Positions 22,031 through 33,600 of a stretch of 64,000 nt of DNA are shown one piece after another. The notes under the pieces are model-generated. The model was not told where the DNA came from. It was given only the letters and a program-made list of their open reading frames with translations, and did not search any database. Position numbers and translations under genes: made by a program. Origin of the DNA: Salticus scenicus (Eukaryota > Arthropoda > Arachnida > Araneae > Salticidae); contig OZ005662.1 of the NCBI GenBank assembly GCA_963930645.1, positions 3,911,436 to 3,975,435 of the forward strand. Reading direction: 5' to 3'. Each line of letters begins with the position of its first letter. Position 1 is the first letter of the stretch.

Positions 22031-25000
22031 ACATCCCCAATCTACCCGAAATTTCAAGTCATTTAAAATGTGGTGCTACATGCGTGTCTAAAAGGGATTT
22101 CCTTCTTAAACTAATTTCCCCCCCCCCCCAAAAAAAAAAAAAAATCTACTTTTCCTCTTTAAAATCGAAAATTCCAAAATCACAGAAATTGATTTTATAG
22201 TATTCGAGTCTAGTCCCCCCATGTTCAACTTCTTCACCGTGAAGTAATTTGGAGCTAAGTTAGCTCGCAAACATGTTTTTATCTCCTGCCCCAACACCTC
22301 TGCCAAATTTTTACACCAAGCTGTTCTCTCGATTTAGTGGATACAGACAAAACACGTGTCAAATTAATATATAGATATTCAATAATACATCAACCATGAA
22401 ATTTCATTTACAAATATTGTAGTGGAAGACTGATTTATTTTATTTTTTTTTATACCAACTACGTGAAAAATCAACCTCACACTCCAATCTTTCTAAATGA
22501 AGTTTCTAATTTTACAGCAAATTCAGAAAACTTTCTACGAATTATTTTCACACATTTATCTTGATTTATAGAAAACTGGCCCTTCAGAGAGGTGGCCTTT
22601 CAAAAAAGGTTTGTCCTATGGCACAATTTGCCAGTGTTCTAAAAATTACTACCAAATCAATATCTGACTTGCACTCGACTATAAATATGTAATCTGACAA
22701 ATAAAATACAGAGTTAAGTTATAATGTAACTGTTCATTTTTATCCAGCAAACATTAAATAAAACCTAAGAGAAAGTACTAAATACTGTGCCTATATTTAT
22801 CGAACAGGTCAAAAGGTTTCATCTTTCTAACGAGTTAATATTTTAGATGTTTACCAGAAAACTTAGTTGGTATAGGGGATTAGAATCTGCGAATAATTCT
22901 GATTTAGAATCGATCAATAAAATAACTGATTTAAATAAATGTGTGATGAGTGAGAAAGAAATTAAAAATTGTTAAATATTTTTTTATGTAAAATTTTGTA
23001 GTAAGGAAGAAAAAAAAAGCGAGAGGAGATGTGTTATTTTCTTCACTGGCAACAAAAAAAAAAAAAAGTTTTAAAAAGATAAATTACAATTTTTTAGCCA
23101 TCTGTAAATGTAATATGGTTAAAAAGAAAAAAAAAAAAAATGTAATACTGCATTTGTATTTACATAAAGAAAAGAAAAATCTATTTCATGCGAATGCTAC
23201 GGTAAACTCAAATATTGAATGAGAAGATCCCTTTGCAGAACAAGTTGCACAGCAAACTTACTCCAAATATTTGAACTGTAAGTTTACTTTCCATCCGGTT
23301 TTTTTTTTTTTGTAAGAAAAGAGCGGATGAATTTCATTAATAAACTTGGTTGAGATACTTATATGGCCTATGTATATATCAAAATTCAAGCAAATCCAAC
23401 CTTAAATACACTTTTCACAATGTGGATTTGTAATTTTCAAGTGAACTCTTGAAAATAAAATAGCACAGTAACCATCGTTAATGAACTCATCCTAGATATT
23501 TGTAAGATAAGTTTGCTGTCCAATTTTGGTTCGATTTGGAGTATTATTTTGGAAGTTACTGTGATGACAAAATTTCTATTATATATAGATTAAAAAAAAA
23601 AAAAGTGATTGTAGTAGGTTGATTTCTAAAGAAATCAACCTTGATTTCTAAAGAAATCAACCTAAAACTGATTTACGTACATGGGTGCTGGCAGAGAAGG
23701 AAATCTAAATATATTTAATACTATTTATTTAATGTTTTGCAAAAAAAAGAAAAAATCAAGTTTTTTTTTTCCCCATAGCTTAATTCAGGATAATTTTTTA
23801 AATATAAAGTTTTTAAATTATAATATTTAATATAAATAAAGCTTAAAGCTTTTAAATTTTCTTTTAGGCTCTTTCGGTAGATTTTACCAATTGCCCACTG
23901 CATAGCTCTGCTAGATTAATATGTAATGTCACAGTGTAAAGTAAAAGAAAAGAAAAAGAAAAACAGCACTCGCTGTTGATTTCCTTCTACCATCATCTAT
24001 GTTTACATAAATCTTTAAATAATATAGATAATTTTTGGATGTAATATGCACTAAAATGGACATGTCTATATTATGTTCACACGTTTATTTATTTTGGCTT
24101 AAAGACACTTATTACATAAAAATACATTTCAATGTAATATCTACAAGATCTGGTGAAAAATCTAAATCTAGCTGTAATATGGACATATCATATTATGTAC
24201 TTTGACCAAATCTACATGAATTTGTGTTGACTGGGTACTTTCTTTAATAATAATGTTCTATATACTTTTTAAAAACCAACTTCAAACTAAAAAATAACTT
24301 TTTGAAACACTAATCAGTAGAATAATAGTTGTAGTGATTATATAATTATATATATATATTAGATAACAGATGTATAAAGACATTAATTAGATTCAATTTT
24401 TCAAAAGCTGCTTTTTGATGTTAGAAAATGAAAGATTACAAGGAAATATTTTTAAGTATCTTGCTTTTAAACAACTTCAAAATTACTTTTTGACACTTTG
24501 TTTATATTGAAAAAATTAGACTAACCCCTCTATTTTCCATTTTGTGTAGGACTTTTACAAAATACATAAATAAAAGAGAAAATATTTTATAAATAAAACA
24601 CTCTTAAATGAACTTTTTATTACGAAAATAGGAAAAGTACTATATGTGTAAGTTTAACTAGGATGTTAATATATAGTTTTATTTTATGTTTTTTTGTCTA
24701 CTTATACATCACACAAAAGACACTTTTTACTGAAAAATGAAATGTAATCAATCACTTCATTCGTATTTAAAAATTGGTAAATATATCATAATTTTTTTTT
24801 TTCAAATGTTTGTAAATATAAACATTGTATTGCACACGGCACACCGGACACACCTACATATCAGCCAATCAGTGAAGCCAATCGTTAAAATAATCGAATT
24901 GCCAGTTACCGGAAATCACAAATTTGCGATCGAAGGGTTGCCATTTGTGATAGTCACAAATGTTACAATAGTATCATAATTTGTGAGCCGATCGCAAATT

Positions 25001-25057
25001 CCAGGACTTGTGATCTACGATTACGATAGCTGCGACTGTTACAATAGTATGCCTCCC

Positions 25058-25213
25058 TTTAATTCACATTTCACCATATTTGTATCATATACATTTATAC
25101 GCATATATGTATATCTTATTTTTACATAGAAAATAATTGTATCTTTATTTGTATCATAGCCTTAACATAACATTTATTTATGTTTTGATTGAAAAATAAT
25201 TGTTAATAACATA
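25058..25213. other. 156-bp spacer at the palindrome centre
   Basis: A unique AT-rich sequence (TTTAATTCACATTTCACC through AATAATTGTTAATAACATA) that is not itself palindromic. It lies between the inner ends of the two element copies. It is the only part of the 18.8 kb structure without an inverted partner. Confidence 0.85.
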
Positions 25214-26425
25214 GGGAGGCATACTATTGTAACAGTCGCAGCTATCGTAATCGTAGATCACAAGTCCTGGAATTTGCGATCGGCTCACAAATTATGATAC
25301 TATTGTAACATTTGTAACTATCACAAATGGCAACCCTTCGATCGCAAATTTGTGATTTCCGGTAACTGGCAATTCGATTATTTTAACGATTGGCTTCACT
25401 GATTGGCTGATATGTAGGTGTGTCCGGTGTGCCGTGTGCAATACAATGTTTATATTTACAAACATTTGAAAAAAAAAAATTATGATATATTTACCAATTT
25501 TTAAATACGAATGAAGTGATTGATTACATTTCATTTTTCAGTAAAAAGTGTCTTTTGTGTGATGTATAAGTAGACAAAAAAACATAAAATAAAACTATAT
25601 ATTAACATCCTAGTTAAACTTACACATATAGTACTTTTCCTATTTTCGTAATAAAAAGTTCATTTAAGAGTGTTTTATTTATAAAATATTTTCTCTTTTA
25701 TTTATGTATTTTGTAAAAGTTCTACACAAAATGGAAAATAGAGGGGTTAGTCTAATTTTTTCAATATAAACAAAGTGTCAAAAAGTAATTTTGAAGTTGT
25801 TTAAAAGCAAGATACTTAAAAATATTTCCTTGTAATCTTTCATTTTCTAACATCAAAAAGCAGCTTTTGAAAAATTGAATCTAATTAATGTCTTTATACA
25901 TCTGTTATCTAATATATATATATAATTATATAATCACTACAACTATTATTCTACTGATTAGTGTTTCAAAAAGTTATTTTTTAGTTTGAAGTTGGTTTTT
26001 AAAAAGTATATAGAACATTATTATTAAAGAAAGAACCCAGTCAACACAAATTCATGTAGATTTGGTCAAAGTACATAATATGATATGTCCATATTACAGC
26101 TAGATTTAGATTTTTCACCAGATCTTGTAGATATTACATTGAAATGTATTTTTATGTAATAAGTGTCTTTAAGCCAAAATAAATAAACGTGTGAACATAA
26201 TATAGACATGTCCATTTTAGTGCATATTACATCCAAAAATTATCTATATTATTTAAAGATTTATGTAAACATAGATGATGGTAGAATGAAATCAACAGCG
26301 AGTGCTGTTTTTCTTTTTCTTTTCTTTTACTTTACACTGTGACATTACATATTAATCTAGCAGAGCTATGCAGTGGGCAATTGGTAAAATCTACCGAAAG
26401 AGCCTAAAAGAAAATTTAAAAGCTT

Positions 26426-26543
26426 CCCAGACAGCACATCGCCTCCCCGGGATATCTTCAAGATGTCTTCTGGATGAAAAGACATCCCAGAAACGTCCTT
26501 AAGATGTACTGTGGATAAGTTAAGCCTAACTGTGCTGTTAGGG
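26426..26543. mobile_element. 118-bp MITE present only in the right arm
   Basis: Begins CCCAGACAGCACA and ends TGTGCTGTTAGGG (imperfect 13-bp inverted repeats). The matching left-arm site (near 23835-23850) is empty: AAAGCTTTAAGC against AAAGCTT...TTTAAGC, so insertion duplicated 2 bp (TT). A second copy of exactly the same length lies at 43897-44014 with about four differences. Confidence 0.9.
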
Positions 26544-26819
26544 TTTAAGCTTTATTTATATTAAATATTATAATTTAAAAACTTTATATTTAAAAAATTA
26601 TCCTGAATTAAGCTATGGGGAAAAAAAAAACTTGATTTTTTCTTTTTTTTGCAAAACATTAAATAAATAGTATTAAATATATTTAGATTTCCTTCTCTGC
26701 CAGCACCCATGTACGTAAATCAGTTTTAGGTTGATTTCTTTAGAAATCAAGGTTGATTTCTTTAGAAATCAACCTACTACAATCACTTTTTTTTTTTTTA
26801 ATCTATATATAATAGAAAT

Positions 26820-27400
26820 TTTGTCATCACAGTAACTTCCAAAATAATACTCCAAATCGAACCAAAATTGGACAGCAAACTTATCTTACAAATATCTAGG
26901 ATGAGTTCATTAACGATGGTTGCTGTGCTATTTTATTTTCAAGAGTTCACTTGAAAATTACAAATCCACATTGTGAAAAGTGTATTTAAGGTTGGATTTG
27001 CTTGAATTTTGATATATACATAGGCCATATAAGTATCTCAACCAAGTTTATTAATGAAATTCATCCGCTCTTTTCTTACAAAAAAAAAAAAACCGGATAC
27101 CTTAAATTAATTAGGGCTAATTGAAAATTTATTATTACAATAACTATTGAAACACTGAATTAATCAATCAATTCAAGCCAAAGTTGGGTAGTGAACTTAT
27201 ATAAATGTTTTGATGATAAGTTCACTGGACAACTTGCTCTGCCATTTTGTTTTCAAGTTGCAGTCACTTGAAAATATGCCATCATGATAACTTTTGAAAT
27301 ACTAGGCTGATTTAAACCAACGTTGGAAAGTAAACTTACAGTTCAAATATTTGGAGTAAGTTTGCTGTGCAACTTGTTCTGCAAAGGGATCTTCTCATTC
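26820..27400. repeat. Degenerate tandem repeat in the right arm; one unit missing on the left
   Basis: Three related blocks start near 26822, 27132 and 27280. Each has an AC(A/T)GTAACTT / GATAACTTTTGAAATACT beginning, a (C/G)TAAACTTA middle and TGCTGTGC...TTTTCAAG text. In the left arm, positions equivalent to 27099-27324 are absent. The junction at about 23291 joins CCGGAT directly to GGAAAG. Confidence 0.7.
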
Positions 27401-28589
27401 AATATTTGAGTTTACCGTAGCATTCGCATGAAATAGATTTTTCTTTTCTTTATGTAAATACAAATGCAGTATTACATTTTTTTTTTTTTTCTTTTTAACC
27501 ATATTACATTTACAGATGGCTAAAAAATTGTAATTTATCTTTTTAAAACTTTTTTTTTTTTTTGTTGCCAGTGAAGAAAATAACACATCTCCTCTCGCTT
27601 TTTTTTTTCTTCCTTACTACAAAATTTTACATAAAAAAATATTTAACAATTTTTAATTTCTTTCTCACTCATCACACATTTATTTAAATCAGTTATTTTA
27701 TTGATCGATTCTAAATCAGAATTATTCGCAGATTCTAATCCCCTATACCAACTAAGTTTTCTGGTAAACATCTAAAATATTAACTCGTTAGAAAGATGAA
27801 ACCTTTTGACCTGTTCGATAAATATAGGCACAGTATTTAGTACTTTCTCTTAGGTTTTATTTAATGTTTGCTGGATAAAAATGAACAGTTACATTATAAC
27901 TTAACTCTGTATTTTATTTGTCAGATTACATATTTATAGTCGAGTGCAAGTCAGATATTGATTTGGTAGTAATTTTTAGAACACTGGCAAATTGTGCCAT
28001 AGGACAAACCTTTTTTGAAAGGCCACCTCTCTGAAGGGCCAGTTTTCTATAAATCAAGATAAATGTGTGAAAATAATTCGTAGAAAGTTTTCTGAATTTG
28101 CTGTAAAATTAGAAACTTCATTTAGAAAGATTGGAGTGTGAGGTTGATTTTTCACGTAGTTGGTATAAAAAAAAATAAAATAAATCAGTCTTCCACTACA
28201 ATATTTGTAAATGAAATTTCATGGTTGATGTATTATTGAATATCTATATATTAATTTGACACGTGTTTTGTCTGTATCCACTAAATCGAGAGAACAGCTT
28301 GGTGTAAAAATTTGGCAGAGGTGTTGGGGCAGGAGATAAAAACATGTTTGCGAGCTAACTTAGCTCCAAATTACTTCACGGTGAAGAAGTTGAACATGGG
28401 GGGACTAGACTCGAATACTATAAAATCAATTTCTGTGATTTTGGAATTTTCGATTTTAAAGAGGAAAAGTAGATTTTTTTTTTTTTTTTGGGGGGGGGGG
28501 GAAATTAGTTTAAGAAGGAAATCCCTTTTAGACACGCATGTAGCACCACATTTTAAATGACTTGAAATTTCGGGTAGATTGGGGATGTT

Positions 28590-28875
28590 TGTATACAATA
28601 TAGTGTGCCCCCTGGTGGTGAAAAATGGAACTAGGTGATTTTGTAGTAGACCCCATCATATTACACCTTATTTTAAAGGTCTTAGTATTTCCTGACCATT
28701 GGTGATGTTCGTACAGAACACACTGTACCCTCTGGCAGTGGAAAGCTCAACTAAAGGATTTTGCAGTTGACACCACCATGTGACACCTTATTCGAAAGGT
28801 CTTGGAAATTTAAGGCAACTGGTGATGTTCGTATACAACATACTACGCCACCTGGTGGAAGAAAGTGAATTTTGT
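28590..28875 (-). promoter_or_regulatory. CTCF-like motif array B, right arm
   Basis: Mirror of array B: GTGCCCCCTGGTGG at 28605-28618, a degenerate unit near 28725-28738, and ACGCCACCTGGTGG near 28845-28858. On the minus strand these read CCACCAG..., so they face the left-arm array across the centre of symmetry. Confidence 0.55.
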
Positions 28876-29626
28876 GTAGCATTCTGCAGCCACTGGTAGC
28901 GGAAACACAAGTCAAAGGTTTGTTCAGTTCAAGGTTAATTTTTTAAAATTTTTTCATGTTATTAGCGGCCTGCATATACGCTGCCGCAGGCACCATGGTC
29001 CCAAGTTCCGTTCGGTTTGAGGTAATTTTTTTTGTTACAGATGATTATTTTTTTCGCAATGCTTTCATTTAAAGATAGAAATTCAAACAAAATCGAGTTA
29101 AAGATATGAAATCATAGAAATTTAAGGTTATTATCATGGGCCTGGTCAACGCCAGGTGGGTTCGTTCGGTTCCAAGTTAATTTTTGGGAATTTTTTATGT
29201 TAGTAGTGGCCCGTGTGTGCACTGCTGCAGGCACCTGGGTCACAAGGCAGAGTATTGTTCGCTTCGAGGTAATTTTTTTGTTACAGCTGATTATTTTTTC
29301 GCGATGCTTTCATTTAAAAACAGAAATTCGAACAAAATCGAGTTAAAGATATGAAATCATACATATTTAAGGTTCATTTCTATTTATAAGAATTTTTCCG
29401 CATTTCTTTTTGTAAGTGAAATGTTGTAACTTATATTAGATGTTTTAACTTGAAATACATTTAAATAATGATGCAACAATGTTTGAAACATTACATGGGT
29501 TCCAGCTAGTAATTTCTAATTGGAAAATTTGTGGTCTAATGGAGTTGTGCTACGAAAAATATTCTCACTTGTTATATCTGTGTTTGCAGACTCGGTGACC
29601 TTGCCAATGGATATTATGTGAGAAAT

Positions 29627-29695
29627 GCCGAGCTGGTTATCAGCCTGGGTAGCTCACTGGAAGCAGATAACCCGGGCTTGATTCCCGGCTCTGGT
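29627..29695 (+). other. tRNA-like segment in the right arm
   Basis: Exact-looking mirror of the 20924-20992 segment, here on the plus strand, with the same A-box-like and B-box-like motifs and the same CCGGG/CCCGG hairpin. Confidence 0.4.
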
Positions 29696-30099
29696 ATTTT
29701 TCACATAGTTTGTATAAAAAATCAGCCTTACACTCCAATCTTTCTAAATGAAATTTCAATTATCTATATATTAATTTGTAACGTGTTTTATCTGTATCCA
29801 CTAAATTGAGAGAACGGCTAGGTGTAAAAATTTGGTTGAGAGTCTAAAAAAAGATCTTGGTCTGTAGATGTGTCATCAAAAGAGAAAAATATAAAAAGTC
29901 GAATGGTCACCCCCTGGAGCGGGGGGGGGGGGCAGAGGTTAAAAGCATGTTTATGAGTTAACTCAGTTCCAAATTACTTCACGGTGAAGAAATTGTGCAT
30001 AGGGGGGACTAGACTCGAATACAAAAATATCAATTTCACGGAGGAGGGGGATTAGTTTGACAGGAAAATCCGGTCTAGACCCACACTTGTAGCACTTCA

Positions 30100-30690
30100 T
30101 TTTAAAGCTCTTGAAATTTCATGTTGATTGGATATGTTTGAATACAATATAGTGTGCCTCCTGGTGGTGAAAAATGGAACTAGGTGATTTTGTAGTAGGC
30201 CCTATCATGTTACACCTTATTTTAAAGGTCTTGGTATTTCCTGACTGTTGGTGATGTTCATAGAGAACACACTGTACCCTCTATCGGTGGAAAGTGCAAC
30301 TAAAGGATTTTGTACTTGACACCACCCTGTGACACCTTATTTGAAAGGTCTTGGAAATTGAAGGAGATTGGTGATAAAGGTCTTGAAATTCCATGTTGAT
30401 TGGGGATGTTTATACAATATAGTGTGCCCCCTGGTGGTGAACAGTGGAACTAAGTGATTTCGTAGTAGACTATCATGTTACAACTTATTTTAAAGGTCTT
30501 GATATTTTCTGACCGTTGGTGATGTTCATACAGAACAGATTGTGCCCCCTGGCGGTGGAAAGTGCAACTAAAAGATTTTGCAGTTGATAACACCATGTGA
30601 CACCTTGTTTGAAAGGTCTTGGAAATTCAAGGCAATTGGTGGTTTGTACACAACATACTGTGCCCCCTGGTGGAGAAAAGTGGATTTTGC
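30100..30690 (-). promoter_or_regulatory. CTCF-like motif array A, right arm
   Basis: Mirror of array A, with GTGCCCCCTGGTGG at 30424-30437 and 30660-30673, GTGCCCCCTGGCGG at 30542-30555, and a GAGG variant near 30150-30170. Orientation is opposite to the left arm. Confidence 0.55.
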
Positions 30691-33600
30691 AGCGTGTGTG
30701 TAGCATGCCTGCTATACAGTGCCACAGCCACAGGCAGCGGAAACACGAGTCAGAGGCTCATTCGGTTCAAGGTTAATTTTTGAGAATTTTTCATGTTATT
30801 AGCAGCCCACGTATAAGCTGCTGCAGGCATCGGGGTTACGAGCCCTTGTTCTGTTCGGTTTAAGATAATTTTCTTGTTACAGATGATTATTTTTTTAGTG
30901 ATGCTTTTATTTAAAAATAGAAATTCAAACAAAATAGAGTTAAAGATATCATACAAATTTAAGGTTATTATCATAACATGTAGTCTTACTATTAAACGAT
31001 ATAGAAAATAAAGATAGCTTGTTTTTTTTGGAGTCAGTTTGACGTCACACTGACAGTACATTGTAGAAAGTGATGTCATATATAGTATTTCTATTTGTAA
31101 GCATTTCCCAAAATTTTTTTTTTAAGTGAAATGTCGTAAATTTTATTAGACGTTTTAACTTGAAATACATTTAAATAATGAGTTTATTAATAACAGTAAT
31201 ATAACTATTTAAGTTATACAAATAACAGTTTTAATAATTTCACTAAATTAATACACTATCACTATCAATATATCATTACACCAGCACAACGATTCAGCTC
31301 CTGGTTGCAAAGCACATGCAAACGAGGAGCTGTCTAGACCAATTCCCTAAAATGGCGCAGCAGTTTAACATCAAGTTGTGAAATATATATGGAGAAAAGT
31401 GGTGTAACTTCCCTAATAGTGTATTGATTTAACATGGTGTCTCAAAATGTAGTAAGAGAAGCGAGAATGAAAACGCTGAGAGTTTGCTTATATCGTGAGT
31501 GGAAACAGAGCCCGAATCTAGAACCAAATTTTTTTTTTCTTAAATTAAGTTTCAAAGTTGAAAACCATGTTGCCAGTTAAAATATACTGGTTGGCTATGG
31601 TAACCAGGCGACTGTATTTCATGAGCCAAGATAATACTAAAGTATAAATTGCCAGCATGTGATTAATATGAAAGTACCAAATGGCAATTATAACACTTAA
31701 ATTAAAGGATTATGTGTCATTCTTGAAACCACTTGGATTCTAAAATATGCAAATATTATGGTGCAAAAGATGTGATTGTGATGCAGAAAAAGACTCTTTT
31801 AAAATTGGATGCATTTTTAAACAAAAACAGCTAGTTCCATTAAACTGATCAGCATGAAAGTTGCATCTGACACCATTTCAGTATATTTTTATGTAAAATG
31901 ACTTCCTGAATTCGAATATGATGCCCATTTTGCCCTATCACCCACCGTTTTTTAGGAATGGCACCCTATTTTTTTTATCATTTTTCAGTGATTTTATGGC
32001 TATGAATTTGATTTCTAGGAGGGGAGAGGATTATTTTAACCATTAAATGCCTTCTGAGGGGTTACAGAGTTGGAAAATTCTAAAACATTGACATTTGCGA
32101 CAAGGGAAAAATTTTGGGTAGGAAACTGAAATTATGCATTACATATCTTATATTTTTTTAATCTGTTATTAATGTTATTTTTTAAATTATATATTTTTTT
32201 TGCTTTTAGGTGTTAAATTATTTTTAATTCTTCAAATCAAATTCATGGTCATAAAATTATCAAACAGGGAAAAAAATCAGAGAGGAGGTGGTGTATCTAG
32301 AAAACGGTGGGTGACTAGGCAAAATGGGAGTCACATTCGTATTCAGGAGATCATTTCACATAAGTTGAGCGAGAATGGTAGCAGATGTCGAATTTTTTTT
32401 TCTTTTTGCAGAGCAGTGTTCCCCCCTCCCCCCCCCCCCCAAAAAAAAAAAAAAAAAAAATCATTTTACACACAAAGTTCAAAATCTTAAAAGTGAAAAA
32501 CAACTCTTGTGAATCAATTCACCAATAAGTAAATCAAAATTATGCGTGCCCTCTATACAAAGCAAAACCCAAATTTATTTCACTTTTTTTTTTTTTTCTT
32601 TTGCTTTAAAAGTGTATTGTAACAACAAGTTGTCTTATAAAATGCCAATGCAACAAGTAAAAAAAAAAAAAAAAAAAAAAAAATCTAAATTAACAGCAAG
32701 AAAATTCATATTCCCCCCCTCTCCTTAAATCATGAAAAAAACACTAATTTAAAATCTTAAATTAAGCAATTTATTAATTAATTGAAACAGTGAGATAGCT
32801 GGGTTACAAACCTTTTAATTTCAATGTAACTTAAAGCACAATAAATTATTTTATCTATAAAAGAATAACCCAGAAATATTTAAAAAACAACTCAAAATTT
32901 AAACACATAAGATATTATTGGATCCCCTACTAAGCAAAGCATTTATTTAACTCTGCATTACATGAAGATTTAATTAGAAATAAAAAAAAATTATGTAACA
33001 TTTTCTTACTCAATGTAGCACCTTTCATAATAAAGTGTTTTAAAATTTAAGTGGGATAGCAGTATCAGAGCCCAAAATTTCAACTTATATTATACTCACT
33101 GAAAAAAAAAAAACTACTCGCCACAAAATATGATTATCTTACTCTATTTTTTACGTATAAGGTGATGAGAATTTTTTATTGGTAAAAGAGGAGAAAATAT
33201 GCAATGTCTTATTTTATAAGAAAATAGAAAACATTCAATTTTGAAAAAGAGGTCATTTTAGAGGACACAAAATTGAATGAAAATGATTATAAAAACCAAT
33301 TCAAAAGCTACTTTGCACAAGTGGTGGAAACATTTTTATCTCAAATGATGAATTTGAATCAGTATACCTTAATTTAAATTAATAATATATGGATATGTTT
33401 ACATTGCTATCTTTAGAAAAGAAAACTTTTGTCAATATCAGTATTGCAAGCATATTTTCAGCATATACAACCTTAAGTAACGATGATGCAGGAGTATAAA
33501 ATGATTATTTTTCATTCCCTAATTAATAAAATGCAATGTGTACCCAAATTATCCCATGCTTTTAAATCATTACTTACATTAAAACTATTAAACATAAATG

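Larger units (their letters stand above)
19440..22480 (+). repeat. Diverged tandem segmental duplication in the left arm
   Basis: The order AACCTTAAATTTGTATGAT, ACCGAACAGAAC..., GCCTGCAGCAGC, CTCF-like array, GAGTCTAGTCCCCCC, TTCACCGTGAAGTAATTTGG, TTTAGTGGATACAGA occurs at 19440-20925. It occurs again in diverged form at 21140-22470, with an extra partial copy at 21244-21483. The mirror lies at about 28140-31180 in the right arm. Confidence 0.75.
15904..25057 (+). mobile_element. Left arm: 9.15 kb TIR element, non-coding
   Basis: Terminal inverted repeats start GGGAGGCATACTATTGTAAC and run about 50 bp (through CGCAGCTATCGTA and GATCACAAGTC). The right end repeats part of this subterminally (ATACTATTGTAACA again near 24965). 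Flanks TTT/TTT may be a 3-bp target duplication. No transposase ORF is recognisable, so it is either non-autonomous or extremely decayed. The superfamily is not determined; GG-starting TIRs with a 3-bp TSD would be compatible with PIF/Harbinger-like elements. Confidence 0.75.

Noticed and set aside
18130..32490. Mirrored ORFs of 60-109 codons inside the arms (e.g. 18130-18423, 19647-19871, 24737-24979 and partners).
   Set aside because: They are composed of homopolymers, TIR sequence or tandem-repeat text, have no domain, and appear symmetrically only because the DNA is palindromic.
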